Assembly (NCBI GenBank): GCA_964472785.1
Contig: CAYYMH010000017.1
Span: forward strand, 18,650-82,649
Direction: 5' to 3'
Source: CAYYMH01 sp964472785
Lineage (GTDB): Bacteria; Zhuqueibacterota; Zhuqueibacteria; Thermofontimicrobiales; Thermofontimicrobiaceae
DNA length: 64,000 nt
A model generated the notes under the pieces. That model did no database searches. It was not told the DNA's origin and saw only the letters and a program-made list of their open reading frames with translations. Position numbers and translations under genes: made by a program. This document shows, piece after piece, positions 25,662 to 34,259 of this stretch (the stretch's first letter is position 1; every line of letters begins with the position of its first letter).

Positions 25662-27914
25662 TTACTCACACTGGTCTTGCGCTTCAACGACACCGATTGA
25701 AGTCATGTTGACAATATCGTTCACTTCGCAACCACGCTGCAGAATATGCACTGATTTCTGAAGTCCCATCAAAATCGGTCCGATCGCTTCAGCCCCGCCT
25801 AAACGCATTAGCAATTTATAAGCAATATTGCCTGATGCCAAATCCGGGAATATCAGCACATTGGCGCCGCCTTTCAAGCTGGAGAACGGATAGTCTTCAT
25901 TGATGATTTCAGGCACCACTGCCGTATCAGCCTGCATTTCACCATCGATCATCAGTGAAGGATCTTTTGTTTTTACCAGCTCAACCGCTTGCTTTACTTT
26001 CACGGATAACGGGTGTTCAACACTGCCAAAATTCGAGAACGACAACATGGCAATCCGAGGCTCGACATCAAAACGCTTCACCGTTTCAGCGGTCAGTATC
26101 GCGATATCTGCCATTTCTTCAGCAGTCGTCTCAATGTTCACCGTAGTATCTGCACAGCAGATAATTTTGTTTTTAAACAGCAGCATGTACATACCAGCGA
26201 CTTTGGATACTTCAGGACGCTTTTTAATTATTCTGAGTGCAGGTCGGATCGTATCGGGATAATTCATTGTCAATCCGGCTATCACACAATCCGCATCTCC
26301 TTTGTGAACCATCATTGGTGCAAAGAAACGTTTTTGTGACATAATTTTCCGCACGTCATACATGGAGTGTCCTCTGCGCTGACGCATTTTATAGTACTCT
26401 TCGCAGTAGTCGTCAAATTTCGATGAGGTTTCCGGATCGATAATTTCAACATCTTTGAGGTCCAATTGTAACTCTTTAGCACGTTTTTCGATTACTTCTT
26501 TTCGACCCAGCAGAAGCGGCGTGGCGATTTTCTCCTGGATCGCAATATTGGCAGCACGTAAAACTTTGTCATGCTCACCTTCAGGATAGACAACCCGTTT
26601 CGGATCTTTGGTCGCTTTATTAATTACAATGCGCATCATCTCCTGTGAACGGCCCAGTCGCGCTTCCAACTCTTCCCGGTATTGATCCAGATCAATCTGA
26701 ATTTTCGCGACTCCGGAATCCATGGCTGCTTTTGCCACTGCCACTGCTTCCCAGAGCAACACACGCGGATCAAACGGTTTCGGAATGATATATTCTCTTC
26801 CAAAAGAAAGACGCTCTACGCCGTAAGCCTTGCAAACAGAGTCAGGGACATCCTCTTTTGTTAAATTCGCCAATGCATAGGATGCTGCAATTTTCATTTC
26901 ATCATTAATCGCTTTGGCACGCACGTCCAATGCACCGCGGAAAATAAACGGAAATCCCAGCACATTATTAACCTGATTGGGATAATCGGAACGACCTGTT
27001 GCCATAATCACATCGGAGCGTGCAGCAACCGCATCTCCGTAGGTTATTTCAGGATCGGGATTTGCCATGGCAAAAATAATCGGGTTGTCCGCCATGGAAC
27101 GCACCATATCCTGGGACACACAATCTTTCACTGAAACGCCGCAAAAAACATCCGACCCTTTCATAGCGTCTTCCAAAGTGCGACGCTTTGTGTCCACTGC
27201 ATATTTTTCCTTGTACGGATTCATGCCGGCTTCGCGTCCTTTATAAATAACGCCTTTTGAATCGCACATAATGATATTTTCGTGTTTGACACCTAACAGC
27301 ACGTACAGGTCTGCACAGGCGATTCCAGCCGCACCCGCACCGTTGATGACCACTATCACATCTTCGATTTTTTTATCGGCTAACTCAAGCGCATTGATCA
27401 ATGCAGCGCCCGAGATAATCGCGGTACCGTGTTGATCATCATGGAAGATAGGAATGTTGGTTGTCTTCTTGAGTGTTTCTTCGATGTAAAAACATTCCGG
27501 AGCTTTAATATCTTCTAAATTGATGCCTCCAAAAGTTGGTTCCATCAGTTGAACTGCTTTAATAACTTCATCCGGATCTTCTGTGTCCAACTCGATATCA
27601 AAAACATCAATGTCTGCAAATCTTTTAAACAACACTCCTTTACCTTCCATCACCGGTTTACCGGCAAGCGCACCGATATTTCCTAATCCAAGTACTGCCG
27701 TTCCGTTTGAAACGACCGCAACCAAATTCCCTTTTGCTGTGTAAGTGAAAACATCCTCAGGATTTTCTTCAATCTTTCGACAAGGTTCAGCTACTCCCGG
27801 TGTGTAAGCCATGGACAAGTCTCGTTGCGTCGCACACGGTTTCGTCGGAGTGACCTCAACTTTACCTTTTCGGTCTCTGCTGTGATAAATTAATGACTCT
27901 TTTTTAAAATCCAT
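25662..27914 (-). CDS. maeB: NADP-dependent malic enzyme with phosphotransacetylase-like domain
   Basis: This 750-residue two-domain enzyme has a malic enzyme N-terminal part (about 1-420). It contains the metal-site FHDDQHGTA at 157-165 and the dinucleotide fold GAGAAG at 192-197. A C-terminal PTA-like domain (about 430-750) regulates the enzyme in this family but normally lacks transacetylase activity. It decarboxylates malate to pyruvate with NADP. Its length matches E. coli MaeB. It is a single gene with its own promoter (28045-28073) and terminator. Confidence 0.93.
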   Translation of the reverse strand: MDFKKESLIYHSRDRKGKVEVTPTKPCATQRDLSMAYTPGVAEPCRKIEENPEDVFTYTAKGNLVAVVSNGTAVLGLGNIGALAGKPVMEGKGVLFKRFADIDVFDIELDTEDPDEVIKAVQLMEPTFGGINLEDIKAPECFYIEETLKKTTNIPIFHDDQHGTAIISGAALINALELADKKIEDVIVVINGAGAAGIACADLYVLLGVKHENIIMCDSKGVIYKGREAGMNPYKEKYAVDTKRRTLEDAMKGSDVFCGVSVKDCVSQDMVRSMADNPIIFAMANPDPEITYGDAVAARSDVIMATGRSDYPNQVNNVLGFPFIFRGALDVRAKAINDEMKIAASYALANLTKEDVPDSVCKAYGVERLSFGREYIIPKPFDPRVLLWEAVAVAKAAMDSGVAKIQIDLDQYREELEARLGRSQEMMRIVINKATKDPKRVVYPEGEHDKVLRAANIAIQEKIATPLLLGRKEVIEKRAKELQLDLKDVEIIDPETSSKFDDYCEEYYKMRQRRGHSMYDVRKIMSQKRFFAPMMVHKGDADCVIAGLTMNYPDTIRPALRIIKKRPEVSKVAGMYMLLFKNKIICCADTTVNIETTAEEMADIAILTAETVKRFDVEPRIAMLSFSNFGSVEHPLSVKVKQAVELVKTKDPSLMIDGEMQADTAVVPEIINEDYPFSSLKGGANVLIFPDLASGNIAYKLLMRLGGAEAIGPILMGLQKSVHILQRGCEVNDIVNMTSIGVVEAQDQCE

Positions 27915-28044
27915 AATTCGCGCGAAATAAATTTCGCTTCACTCACCTCCTTCATAAATCCAAGTTAATAAAATTTAATGAATTAAAATTCTTCGCCATT
28001 CTGATTTTCCAAATGAGAATTGCGAGCTGATTTAAAATGAATTC

Positions 28045-28073
28045 AATATAATTAAAAGAAATATCAGAGTCAA
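28045..28073 (-). promoter_or_regulatory. Sigma-70 promoter of maeB
   Basis: On the minus strand, TTGACT (28073-28068), a 17-base spacer and TATATT (28050-28045) form a strong promoter. The start would be near 28038, giving a leader of about 124 bases before maeB. Confidence 0.75.
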
Positions 28074-28175
28074 GATTTATATGATAATTTTTTGAATGAT
28101 CAGGAATTTAGAATTAAATTACTCAATTTCAGTCGAATCGCTAATAATCGCACTTTTTTTCATGTATAATTAAAC

Positions 28176-29180
28176 CTAATCTTCAGTTAAATTATCCACG
28201 ATTTCCGGCAATTTACCATTGACATCCAAACCGGCGGGATCACCCAACCCTTTGAATAATAGCTCTTTCCCATTTTTCTGTAAGCGATAAAATTCAACTT
28301 CAACTCGAGAACTCAACGACTCGGAAATACGGGTGACCATATTTGCATTTGAAGGTCCCTGCAATACGCCGCCAATCGTTCGCTCCGCTGATATTTTCAA
28401 CATATACTTACCGTCACTCACTTCAATTTGAGCATGTTTATCTGTAACTTGACATTTATTTAACTTTGCGCCGGTGTACGTGGCAAAACGGTAGAGTTTT
28501 CCCGAAAATAGAAGTCCGATGATAAATCCCCGAAAGGAACTTTTCAACCAGGGAATTTTGGCAATCGAAGCGACTAAACTGATACTCTGATTTTTGAAAT
28601 GATTGGATTGAATCCAAATATAGGCACTGGGAAAGGAATGTCCCCAATCCTTTTCAACATAGCCGCGTCCGTCAGTAAAATCGATGTTATCTCCGTTAAT
28701 TTGCATTTTTCCAGTTAATGCATGGTCAAAACTTAATACGCCATGGTAACATTCCATAAAGGGAACGAAAGCATACCATCCCATGATTCCCGGAGAAAGC
28801 AACTTCACGGGCCATGGTTTAAATTCACTAAAATTTATCGTGCCCTCTACACGCCGTTCTTCGGATTCGATTTTTAGACTCATGTAATCCGAGCAGAAAT
28901 AATTTTGATCAATCCTGATTTCAAATTTTTGTGTCGATGCAAAAAATTGTTCAATCGGAAAGCGATGATAGGTTGATTGATGAGTATGCCCATCCAAAAT
29001 TTGAATAAATGCGTGGGAGTCATCATTCGCCTTGTCAATATAGACACCGGGGATAAAGGCATAGACATAATTGCGGTTCTTGTCGACAATCTTAAAAAAC
29101 CATCCTTCGAAAAAATTTTCTTTTATGCGGTCACCGTGAAAAACCTGCGGTCGCCAGAATCGTAATATATTCATCTTCAT
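28176..29180 (-). CDS. Tocopherol cyclase-like protein
   Basis: This 334-residue protein resembles the tocopherol_cycl family: FWRPQVFHGDRIKENFFEGWFFKIV at the start (split motif: FHGDR, FFEGWFFK), then RGYVEKDWGHSFPSAYIWIQSNHF with the EKDWGxSFP core. These are key family words. Plant and cyanobacterial members close the chromanol ring of tocopherol. Heterotrophic bacteria also carry relatives whose role is unknown; they may act on other prenylquinones or lipids. It is divergent from a UbiA-type prenyltransferase 89 bp away. There is no signal peptide. I do not claim it makes vitamin E. Confidence 0.72.
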   Translation of the reverse strand: MKMNILRFWRPQVFHGDRIKENFFEGWFFKIVDKNRNYVYAFIPGVYIDKANDDSHAFIQILDGHTHQSTYHRFPIEQFFASTQKFEIRIDQNYFCSDYMSLKIESEERRVEGTINFSEFKPWPVKLLSPGIMGWYAFVPFMECYHGVLSFDHALTGKMQINGDNIDFTDGRGYVEKDWGHSFPSAYIWIQSNHFKNQSISLVASIAKIPWLKSSFRGFIIGLLFSGKLYRFATYTGAKLNKCQVTDKHAQIEVSDGKYMLKISAERTIGGVLQGPSNANMVTRISESLSSRVEVEFYRLQKNGKELLFKGLGDPAGLDVNGKLPEIVDNLTED

Positions 29181-29269
29181 CTAAACATTTATTAATGATA
29201 ACGTTTTAATTAATTTAAAATTCTAATATTAAAAAACAAGGAATATTTTAATTAAGAAAGGACTTCCCC

Positions 29270-30202
29270 ATGACTAACCAAAAACCCGCTCTCTCGATGA
29301 TGATTCGCGCCCGGTTTCTTTCTTCGATTCTTTCCCCACTGATCGCCGGAACCTTGCTTGCCGCAACAATTAATGAATCGTTCAGTATTTTGGGATTTTT
29401 ATTTGTACTAATCATGGGAATCGGTCTGCATGCTGCCACCAATGTTTACAATGATATTTACGATACGATTCAGGGAACAGACAAAATAAACGTACATCGC
29501 AATGAATTTAGTGGTGGTTCAGGAACGCTGTTAACGAATCCGGAGCTTATGCCAACGCTTTATAAAATCGCCCGCATATCTTTACTCATTGCTCTCGCCG
29601 CAACAATTGCACTGATGTTTGTTGTCAAAAAAGAACTCTGGCTCCACCTGTGGATTCTGTACGGACTGTCAGCGTTCTTTAGCAAATATTATACAGCAGC
29701 ACCTGTGAAATTGGCTTATCGCGGTTTGGGAGAATTTTTCGTCTGGTTTGCTTTTGGGCCCATGGCAATCATGGTCGCAGCCGTCAGCCAGAATGTTGGT
29801 TTTCATCCTACAATTATCACGGCCTTACCAATTACCGGCATCAGCACTTTATCCATTCTGCTAATCGGACAGATGATCGATTTGGATGCGGACAAAGCAA
29901 CAGGAAAACACGGTATCTCAGCCAGGAAAGGCAATAAAGTCACTGCCTATTTTTATTTGTCAGTCCAGCTATTTGCCATGTTAAATATCGTAGTGCTCTC
30001 ATTCATGATTCCAAACAACGGATTTTTCGTACTGATCGCACTGATCCCGTATTTAATATTTTTACCAAAAGTCTGGAAAATCATGCAACAGCACTTTGAC
30101 AATGCTGATGAAACAAAAAAAGCAGCCATGTTCAATGTGCAACTCCATTTATTTTTTGCATTATTGTTCAGCATGGGTATCGGGTTAACGTTTATTTTTT
30201 AA
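29270..30202 (+). CDS. UbiA-family prenyltransferase (MenA-like)
   Basis: This 310-residue integral membrane enzyme has about eight to nine helices. It carries the first aspartate-rich motif NDIYD (N61-D65, then GTD) and the second DLDADKATGKHG. UbiA enzymes transfer an isoprenyl chain to an aromatic acceptor; MenA-type members make demethylmenaquinone. The NVYNDIYDxxxGTDK pattern is close to MenA. No other men genes are visible. Its divergent neighbour is the tocopherol-cyclase-like gene. The best guess is quinone synthesis, with homogentisate-type acceptors as an alternative. Confidence 0.8.
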   Translation: MTNQKPALSMMIRARFLSSILSPLIAGTLLAATINESFSILGFLFVLIMGIGLHAATNVYNDIYDTIQGTDKINVHRNEFSGGSGTLLTNPELMPTLYKIARISLLIALAATIALMFVVKKELWLHLWILYGLSAFFSKYYTAAPVKLAYRGLGEFFVWFAFGPMAIMVAAVSQNVGFHPTIITALPITGISTLSILLIGQMIDLDADKATGKHGISARKGNKVTAYFYLSVQLFAMLNIVVLSFMIPNNGFFVLIALIPYLIFLPKVWKIMQQHFDNADETKKAAMFNVQLHLFFALLFSMGIGLTFIF

Positions 30203-30218
30203 TTTCATACACATTTAC

Positions 30219-30247
30219 TTGACATTTTTCAACAAAGTTACTATATT
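30219..30247 (+). promoter_or_regulatory. Sigma-70 promoter of the S9 peptidase
   Basis: TTGACA (30219-30224), a 17-base spacer and TATATT (30242-30247) form an almost ideal promoter on the plus strand. Transcription would begin near 30254, leaving a leader of about 190 bases that contains a weak repeat-like stretch (ACCGCTGAGTTGGCGAAG at about 30298). Confidence 0.82.
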
Positions 30248-30444
30248 AAGCTTGCTGCTTCTCGGATTAATTATCAACATAAATTATATTAATTTAACCG
30301 CTGAGTTGGCGAAGATTGCAGAGAATTTTTTAAAAAATCCGTGACCTTTAGTGACAGAGTAACACTATTTCTGTTTTCATGCAATCACTAAAGTGGATAT
30401 TATTTGCAAAAATACAATGGAAAGATTATTTCGGAGGATTTGTT

Positions 30445-32478
30445 ATGAAACGCTGCATGATAGTTTTCTTCATTCTGTTTATATTTTTAAACCTATCTAT
30501 TGCTCAAAATAATCGCCCCATCACAGTTGAAGACCTGTTTTCCTTTGGGCGAGTTTCTGATCCCCAACTTTCACCGGACGGGAAATGGATCAGCTACACC
30601 GTGAAATTTTATGAAATGGAAACGAACAAAAGCAACAGCGACATTTGGCTGGTTTCCAGTGACGGAAAAGTGACCGAACAACTTACAAGCCATGAAAAAG
30701 CGGACTTCGGCGCCAGATGGCACCCGGATGGTGAGAAAATCGCATTCGTTTCCACCCGGACCGGTACGCCTCAAATTTACCTGATTTCTCCGGAGGATAA
30801 AAATCCCAAACAATTGAGCACGATTTCGACCGGCGCCAGCGGTATCGTCTGGTCGCCGGATGGAAAATATATCGCTTTTTCATCAGAGGTTTATCCCGAT
30901 TTAAAAACGGATGAGGAAAATAAATTACGCGATCAACAAAAGGACGAATCGTTAGTCAAAGCCAAAATTATCGACCGGCTCTTTTACCGGCATTGGAACC
31001 GCTGGACCGAGGAAAAACGAAGCCATGTCTTCGTGATGCGCAGCGATGGCGGTGAAGCCTGGGATGTCACACCGGGTGATTACGATTCTCCGCCGCTGGA
31101 TTTGGGGAGCAGCCACGATTATGCTTTTTCGCCGGACAGCAAACACATCGCCTTCGTCCGGAATGAAGATCCGGTAGTGGCGATTTCCACCAATAATGAT
31201 ATTTTCGTCACACCTGTATTGGGTGGAAAAATAACGAAAATTACAACAAACAAAGCCAACGATAATCAGCCGGTTTTCTCTCCGGACGGCATTTATTTAG
31301 CCTATCGCGCCATGGAGCATCCGGGTTTTGAAGCAGATCAGTATGATTTGATTCTCTTTAACCGGCAATCTGAAAAGCGAACAAATCTGACATTAGCTTT
31401 TGATCGTACGGTGGGTGATTTTCAATTCACACCGAACGGAAAAATCATTTACTTCACTGCTCAAAATCAGGGCAGAAACTGTATTTACAGAGTTCCTGCT
31501 GCCGGGGGAGATGTGGAAAAAGTTGTTCAGTCTCATTACATCAGAGATTTTTGTATTTCACCGGATAGTGAACATCTCTATTTTACCCGGGAGTCGATTA
31601 ATCAACCCACTGAAATTTACCGGGCTAAAATCAATGGTGAAGCCATTACCCAGCTCACCTTTACCAATAAGAATTTAGTGGATCAATTGGAAATGAACGA
31701 TCTGGAGGACTTCTGGTTTCAGAGCTTTGACGGTCAAAAAGTAAACGGCATGCTGATTAAACCACCGCGGTTCGATCCGAATAAAAAATATCCGATGATT
31801 TACTTAATTCACGGCGGTCCCCAGGGTATGTGGTCAGACAACTTCCACTACCGCTGGAATGCCCAAATGTTCGCCGCACCGGGTTACGTTGTGGCGATGG
31901 TGAATTTTCGAGGGTCAAAGGGATACGGGCAGGAATTCTGTAACGCAGTCAGTAAAAACTGGGGAGGCGGGCCGTACAAAGATTTGATGGAGGGCGTGAA
32001 TTATCTGACCCAAAATTATGATTTCATCGACGGTAAAAGGTTAGCCGCAGCCGGCGCATCTTACGGCGGATTCATGATTAACTGGATCGCCGGACGCGAC
32101 CATCCGTTCAACGTATTGGTATCGCACGACGGTGTTTACGATCAACGCTCCATGTACGGCGCGACCGAGGAGCTGTGGTTTCCGGAATGGGAGTTTGGCG
32201 GTACACCCTATGAAAATCCCAAGCTTTACGAAAAATGGTCACCATCGAATTATGCCAAGAATTTTGAAACGCCGACGCTGGTAATCCACGGAGAAAATGA
32301 CTTTCGCGTTCCTGTCACTCAAGGGTTTCAAATGTTCACTGCACTCCAGCGAAACGGTGTACCTTCGAAATTGCTCTATTTTCCCGATGAAGACCATTTC
32401 GTCACCAAGCCACAAAATGCGAAACTGTGGTGGAAGACGGTTCATGATTGGATTGCAGAGTGGATTGATGTTAATTAG
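30445..32478 (+). CDS. Exported S9 prolyl oligopeptidase-family peptidase
   Basis: The start is ATG 30445, with GGAGG 7 bases upstream; a further upstream ATG at 30379 is disfavoured because the signal peptide begins here. The 677-residue protein has a signal peptide (about 1-20), a WD40-like beta-propeller (TolB/PD40 repeats such as SPDGKW, SPDGKY, SPDSKH) and an alpha/beta-hydrolase C-terminus with catalytic S539 (GASYGGF), D619 (GENDF) and H651 (DEDHF). This is the DPP IV/acylaminoacyl-peptidase type, cleaving short peptides outside the cytoplasm. It is monocistronic with its own promoter. Confidence 0.9.
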   Translation: MKRCMIVFFILFIFLNLSIAQNNRPITVEDLFSFGRVSDPQLSPDGKWISYTVKFYEMETNKSNSDIWLVSSDGKVTEQLTSHEKADFGARWHPDGEKIAFVSTRTGTPQIYLISPEDKNPKQLSTISTGASGIVWSPDGKYIAFSSEVYPDLKTDEENKLRDQQKDESLVKAKIIDRLFYRHWNRWTEEKRSHVFVMRSDGGEAWDVTPGDYDSPPLDLGSSHDYAFSPDSKHIAFVRNEDPVVAISTNNDIFVTPVLGGKITKITTNKANDNQPVFSPDGIYLAYRAMEHPGFEADQYDLILFNRQSEKRTNLTLAFDRTVGDFQFTPNGKIIYFTAQNQGRNCIYRVPAAGGDVEKVVQSHYIRDFCISPDSEHLYFTRESINQPTEIYRAKINGEAITQLTFTNKNLVDQLEMNDLEDFWFQSFDGQKVNGMLIKPPRFDPNKKYPMIYLIHGGPQGMWSDNFHYRWNAQMFAAPGYVVAMVNFRGSKGYGQEFCNAVSKNWGGGPYKDLMEGVNYLTQNYDFIDGKRLAAAGASYGGFMINWIAGRDHPFNVLVSHDGVYDQRSMYGATEELWFPEWEFGGTPYENPKLYEKWSPSNYAKNFETPTLVIHGENDFRVPVTQGFQMFTALQRNGVPSKLLYFPDEDHFVTKPQNAKLWWKTVHDWIAEWIDVN

Positions 32479-32490
32479 AATTTAATATTA

Positions 32491-32563
32491 GCCACAGAGA
32501 ATCAGAGTACACAGAGTAACATATTTTTTTATTTTATTCTCTGTGTATTCTGTGACTCCGTGG
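32491..32563. repeat. Fold-back repeat, CACAGAG type
   Basis: The left arm 32491-32519 (based on CACAGAG, CAGAGTA units) and right arm 32537-32563 (complementary, about 6 mismatches in 27) form an imperfect hairpin around a T/A-rich loop. It lies between the S9 peptidase stop and the mlaD start on the same strand. It is related to the element at 55122-55263. Confidence 0.75.
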
Positions 32564-32589
32564 TAAGTAAGAAAATAGGATGAGCAACC

Positions 32590-33561
32590 ATGGTCACACG
32601 CGCTCAAAAAATTCGACTCGGTGTTTTTCTCTTTGTATCGATTATGATTCTGATTATCGCTGTCGGGTTAATTACCGGCAGTCAGTTTTTCAAAAAGAGA
32701 GACATTTATTTCATTCGATTCAAAGATGTTTCGCTCACTGGTTTGGAAATCGGTTCAGCAGTCAAATATCGCGGTATCCGCATCGGAAAAATTGAAGATA
32801 TCTTTATTGACAAACAAGATATCACTTCAATTATTGTTAAGATCAGTATTAAGCCGGATGTCCCAATCAAAGAGGATACCGAAGCAGTGCTCACTTTAAT
32901 TGGGATCACCGGACTCAAAATGATCGAACTGCAAGGCGGAACCAACGAAGCAGAACCGTTGCCCCCCCAAAGTTATATCACGGCTGGTCATTCACTGGTT
33001 GAAACTATTTCAGGGCGGGCAGAAATTATCACCCAAAAATTAGAGCAAATACTTAACAATTTTGCCAAATTTCTTGAGCCCACTCGCAGAGATCAGCTTT
33101 TCAGACTGGTGGACAATACAAGCAAAACATTGGAGAGCTTTCAAACCTTGCTGGACACCAATCAGACCAATATTCATCTGACGATTCAGAATTTTGAAAA
33201 ATTTAGCGGTCGGCTGGATACGTTCATGGTGACCTCGAATCTGGCAATGAACGATATTCGAGCGCTCACAAGATCGACAGAGCTGAGATCCACTATCAAA
33301 AATATCGAGGTCGTATCATCCGAATTGGAGCAGGCAAATCTGTCAGAGCTTATCCAAAAAATGTCAGAAGCGCTGGAGCAAACGAACCGTACGTTCACGC
33401 ATCTGGATTTAACTTTATTAAAGAGCCGACGCGACATCATTCAATCGACAGAAATTTTGCGGGAAAGTCTGGAATATTTTAACGAATTCACCCGCTTAAT
33501 CAGTGAAAATCCGTCTTTATTATTGCGGAGTGCCCCACAAAAAGAAATCGAGGAGCGATAG
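32590..33561 (+). CDS. MlaD-like MCE protein
   Basis: This 323-residue protein has one N-terminal membrane helix (about 10-30) and an MCE domain (about 38-115) with SLTGLEIGSAVKYRGIRIGKIE. A long alpha-helical tail follows. MCE proteins form hexameric rings that carry phospholipid between inner and outer membranes. The tail is longer than in E. coli MlaD (183 residues) and could form a tube. It is the first gene of a five-gene lipid transport operon, ahead of a lipoprotein, a barrel protein, the permease and the ATPase. AGGATGAG lies upstream of the ATG. Confidence 0.88.
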   Translation: MVTRAQKIRLGVFLFVSIMILIIAVGLITGSQFFKKRDIYFIRFKDVSLTGLEIGSAVKYRGIRIGKIEDIFIDKQDITSIIVKISIKPDVPIKEDTEAVLTLIGITGLKMIELQGGTNEAEPLPPQSYITAGHSLVETISGRAEIITQKLEQILNNFAKFLEPTRRDQLFRLVDNTSKTLESFQTLLDTNQTNIHLTIQNFEKFSGRLDTFMVTSNLAMNDIRALTRSTELRSTIKNIEVVSSELEQANLSELIQKMSEALEQTNRTFTHLDLTLLKSRRDIIQSTEILRESLEYFNEFTRLISENPSLLLRSAPQKEIEER

Positions 33562-33566
33562 ATTAA

Positions 33567-34259
33567 ATGAAAATTATATTTGAATTTCGTAAAATAATCA
33601 TCGTTTTTTTGTTGATGCTTACTGTACTCATACTTGGGTGTTCGTCCCGCACAATACAGCGAAAATATTTTATCTTAGATTATCAACCAGTGCTTCGTGA
33701 TAGCTCGCTTACTGTGGAAAATCCATTTCCTTATGAAGTTCAAGTTCGCACTATGGATATTCCCCGAACTTACGATCGAGTGGGAATCGTCGTTCGCTAC
33801 TCCGCTCACCAGTTGAACTATTACCGTTATAATTTATGGGCGATCCGTCCGCAGATTATTATTTCGGACTTGATTGTCAAACAGATTTCTAATTATGAAA
33901 TTTTCAATAAATGTCAGCGAGAATTTTTAGAGGAACGACCCGATTATGAAATCTATGGTTTTATTCGGGCAATTGAGAAATTTGATAGTGAAGCGTACAC
34001 CGCCGCACATTTTTCCATGGAGCTCAACTTGCGAACATACGAAGGTTACGAAACCGTGCTTACACACGAATTCGACAGAGAAGAAGAAATGCCCGTATTC
34101 CGAATGGATTTATTCGCTAAAAAGTTGAGTGATATTTTGAAAGAGGAGACTGACATTTTTATTGGTAAAATGATCCAGTATTTCAACGAAAAACTGGATC
34201 AGGAAACCATCGAAGAAGAGAAAAAAAAGGGGATTGAAACTTCCAATGAAAAAAAATAA
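33567..34259 (+). CDS. ABC-transport auxiliary lipoprotein (PqiC/ABC_trans_aux-like)
   Basis: This 230-residue lipoprotein has a signal peptide with lipobox LILGCS and modified C25. The body (RKYFILDYQP, VGIVVRYSAHQLNYYRYNLWA) matches the ABC_trans_aux/PqiC type: short beta-strands and a TVENPFPYEVQV-like opening. In MCE systems these lipoproteins sit at the outer membrane and link the periplasmic MCE ring. It lies 5 bp after mlaD, and its end overlaps the next gene by 14 bp. The C-terminus is very rich in Glu/Lys (EEEKKKG). Confidence 0.8.
   Translation: MKIIFEFRKIIIVFLLMLTVLILGCSSRTIQRKYFILDYQPVLRDSSLTVENPFPYEVQVRTMDIPRTYDRVGIVVRYSAHQLNYYRYNLWAIRPQIIISDLIVKQISNYEIFNKCQREFLEERPDYEIYGFIRAIEKFDSEAYTAAHFSMELNLRTYEGYETVLTHEFDREEEMPVFRMDLFAKKLSDILKEETDIFIGKMIQYFNEKLDQETIEEEKKKGIETSNEKK

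Noticed and set aside
28176..30202. Claim of tocopherol biosynthesis
   Set aside because: Only two genes of broad families are present, with no hydroxyphenylpyruvate dioxygenase or methyltransferase in the window.
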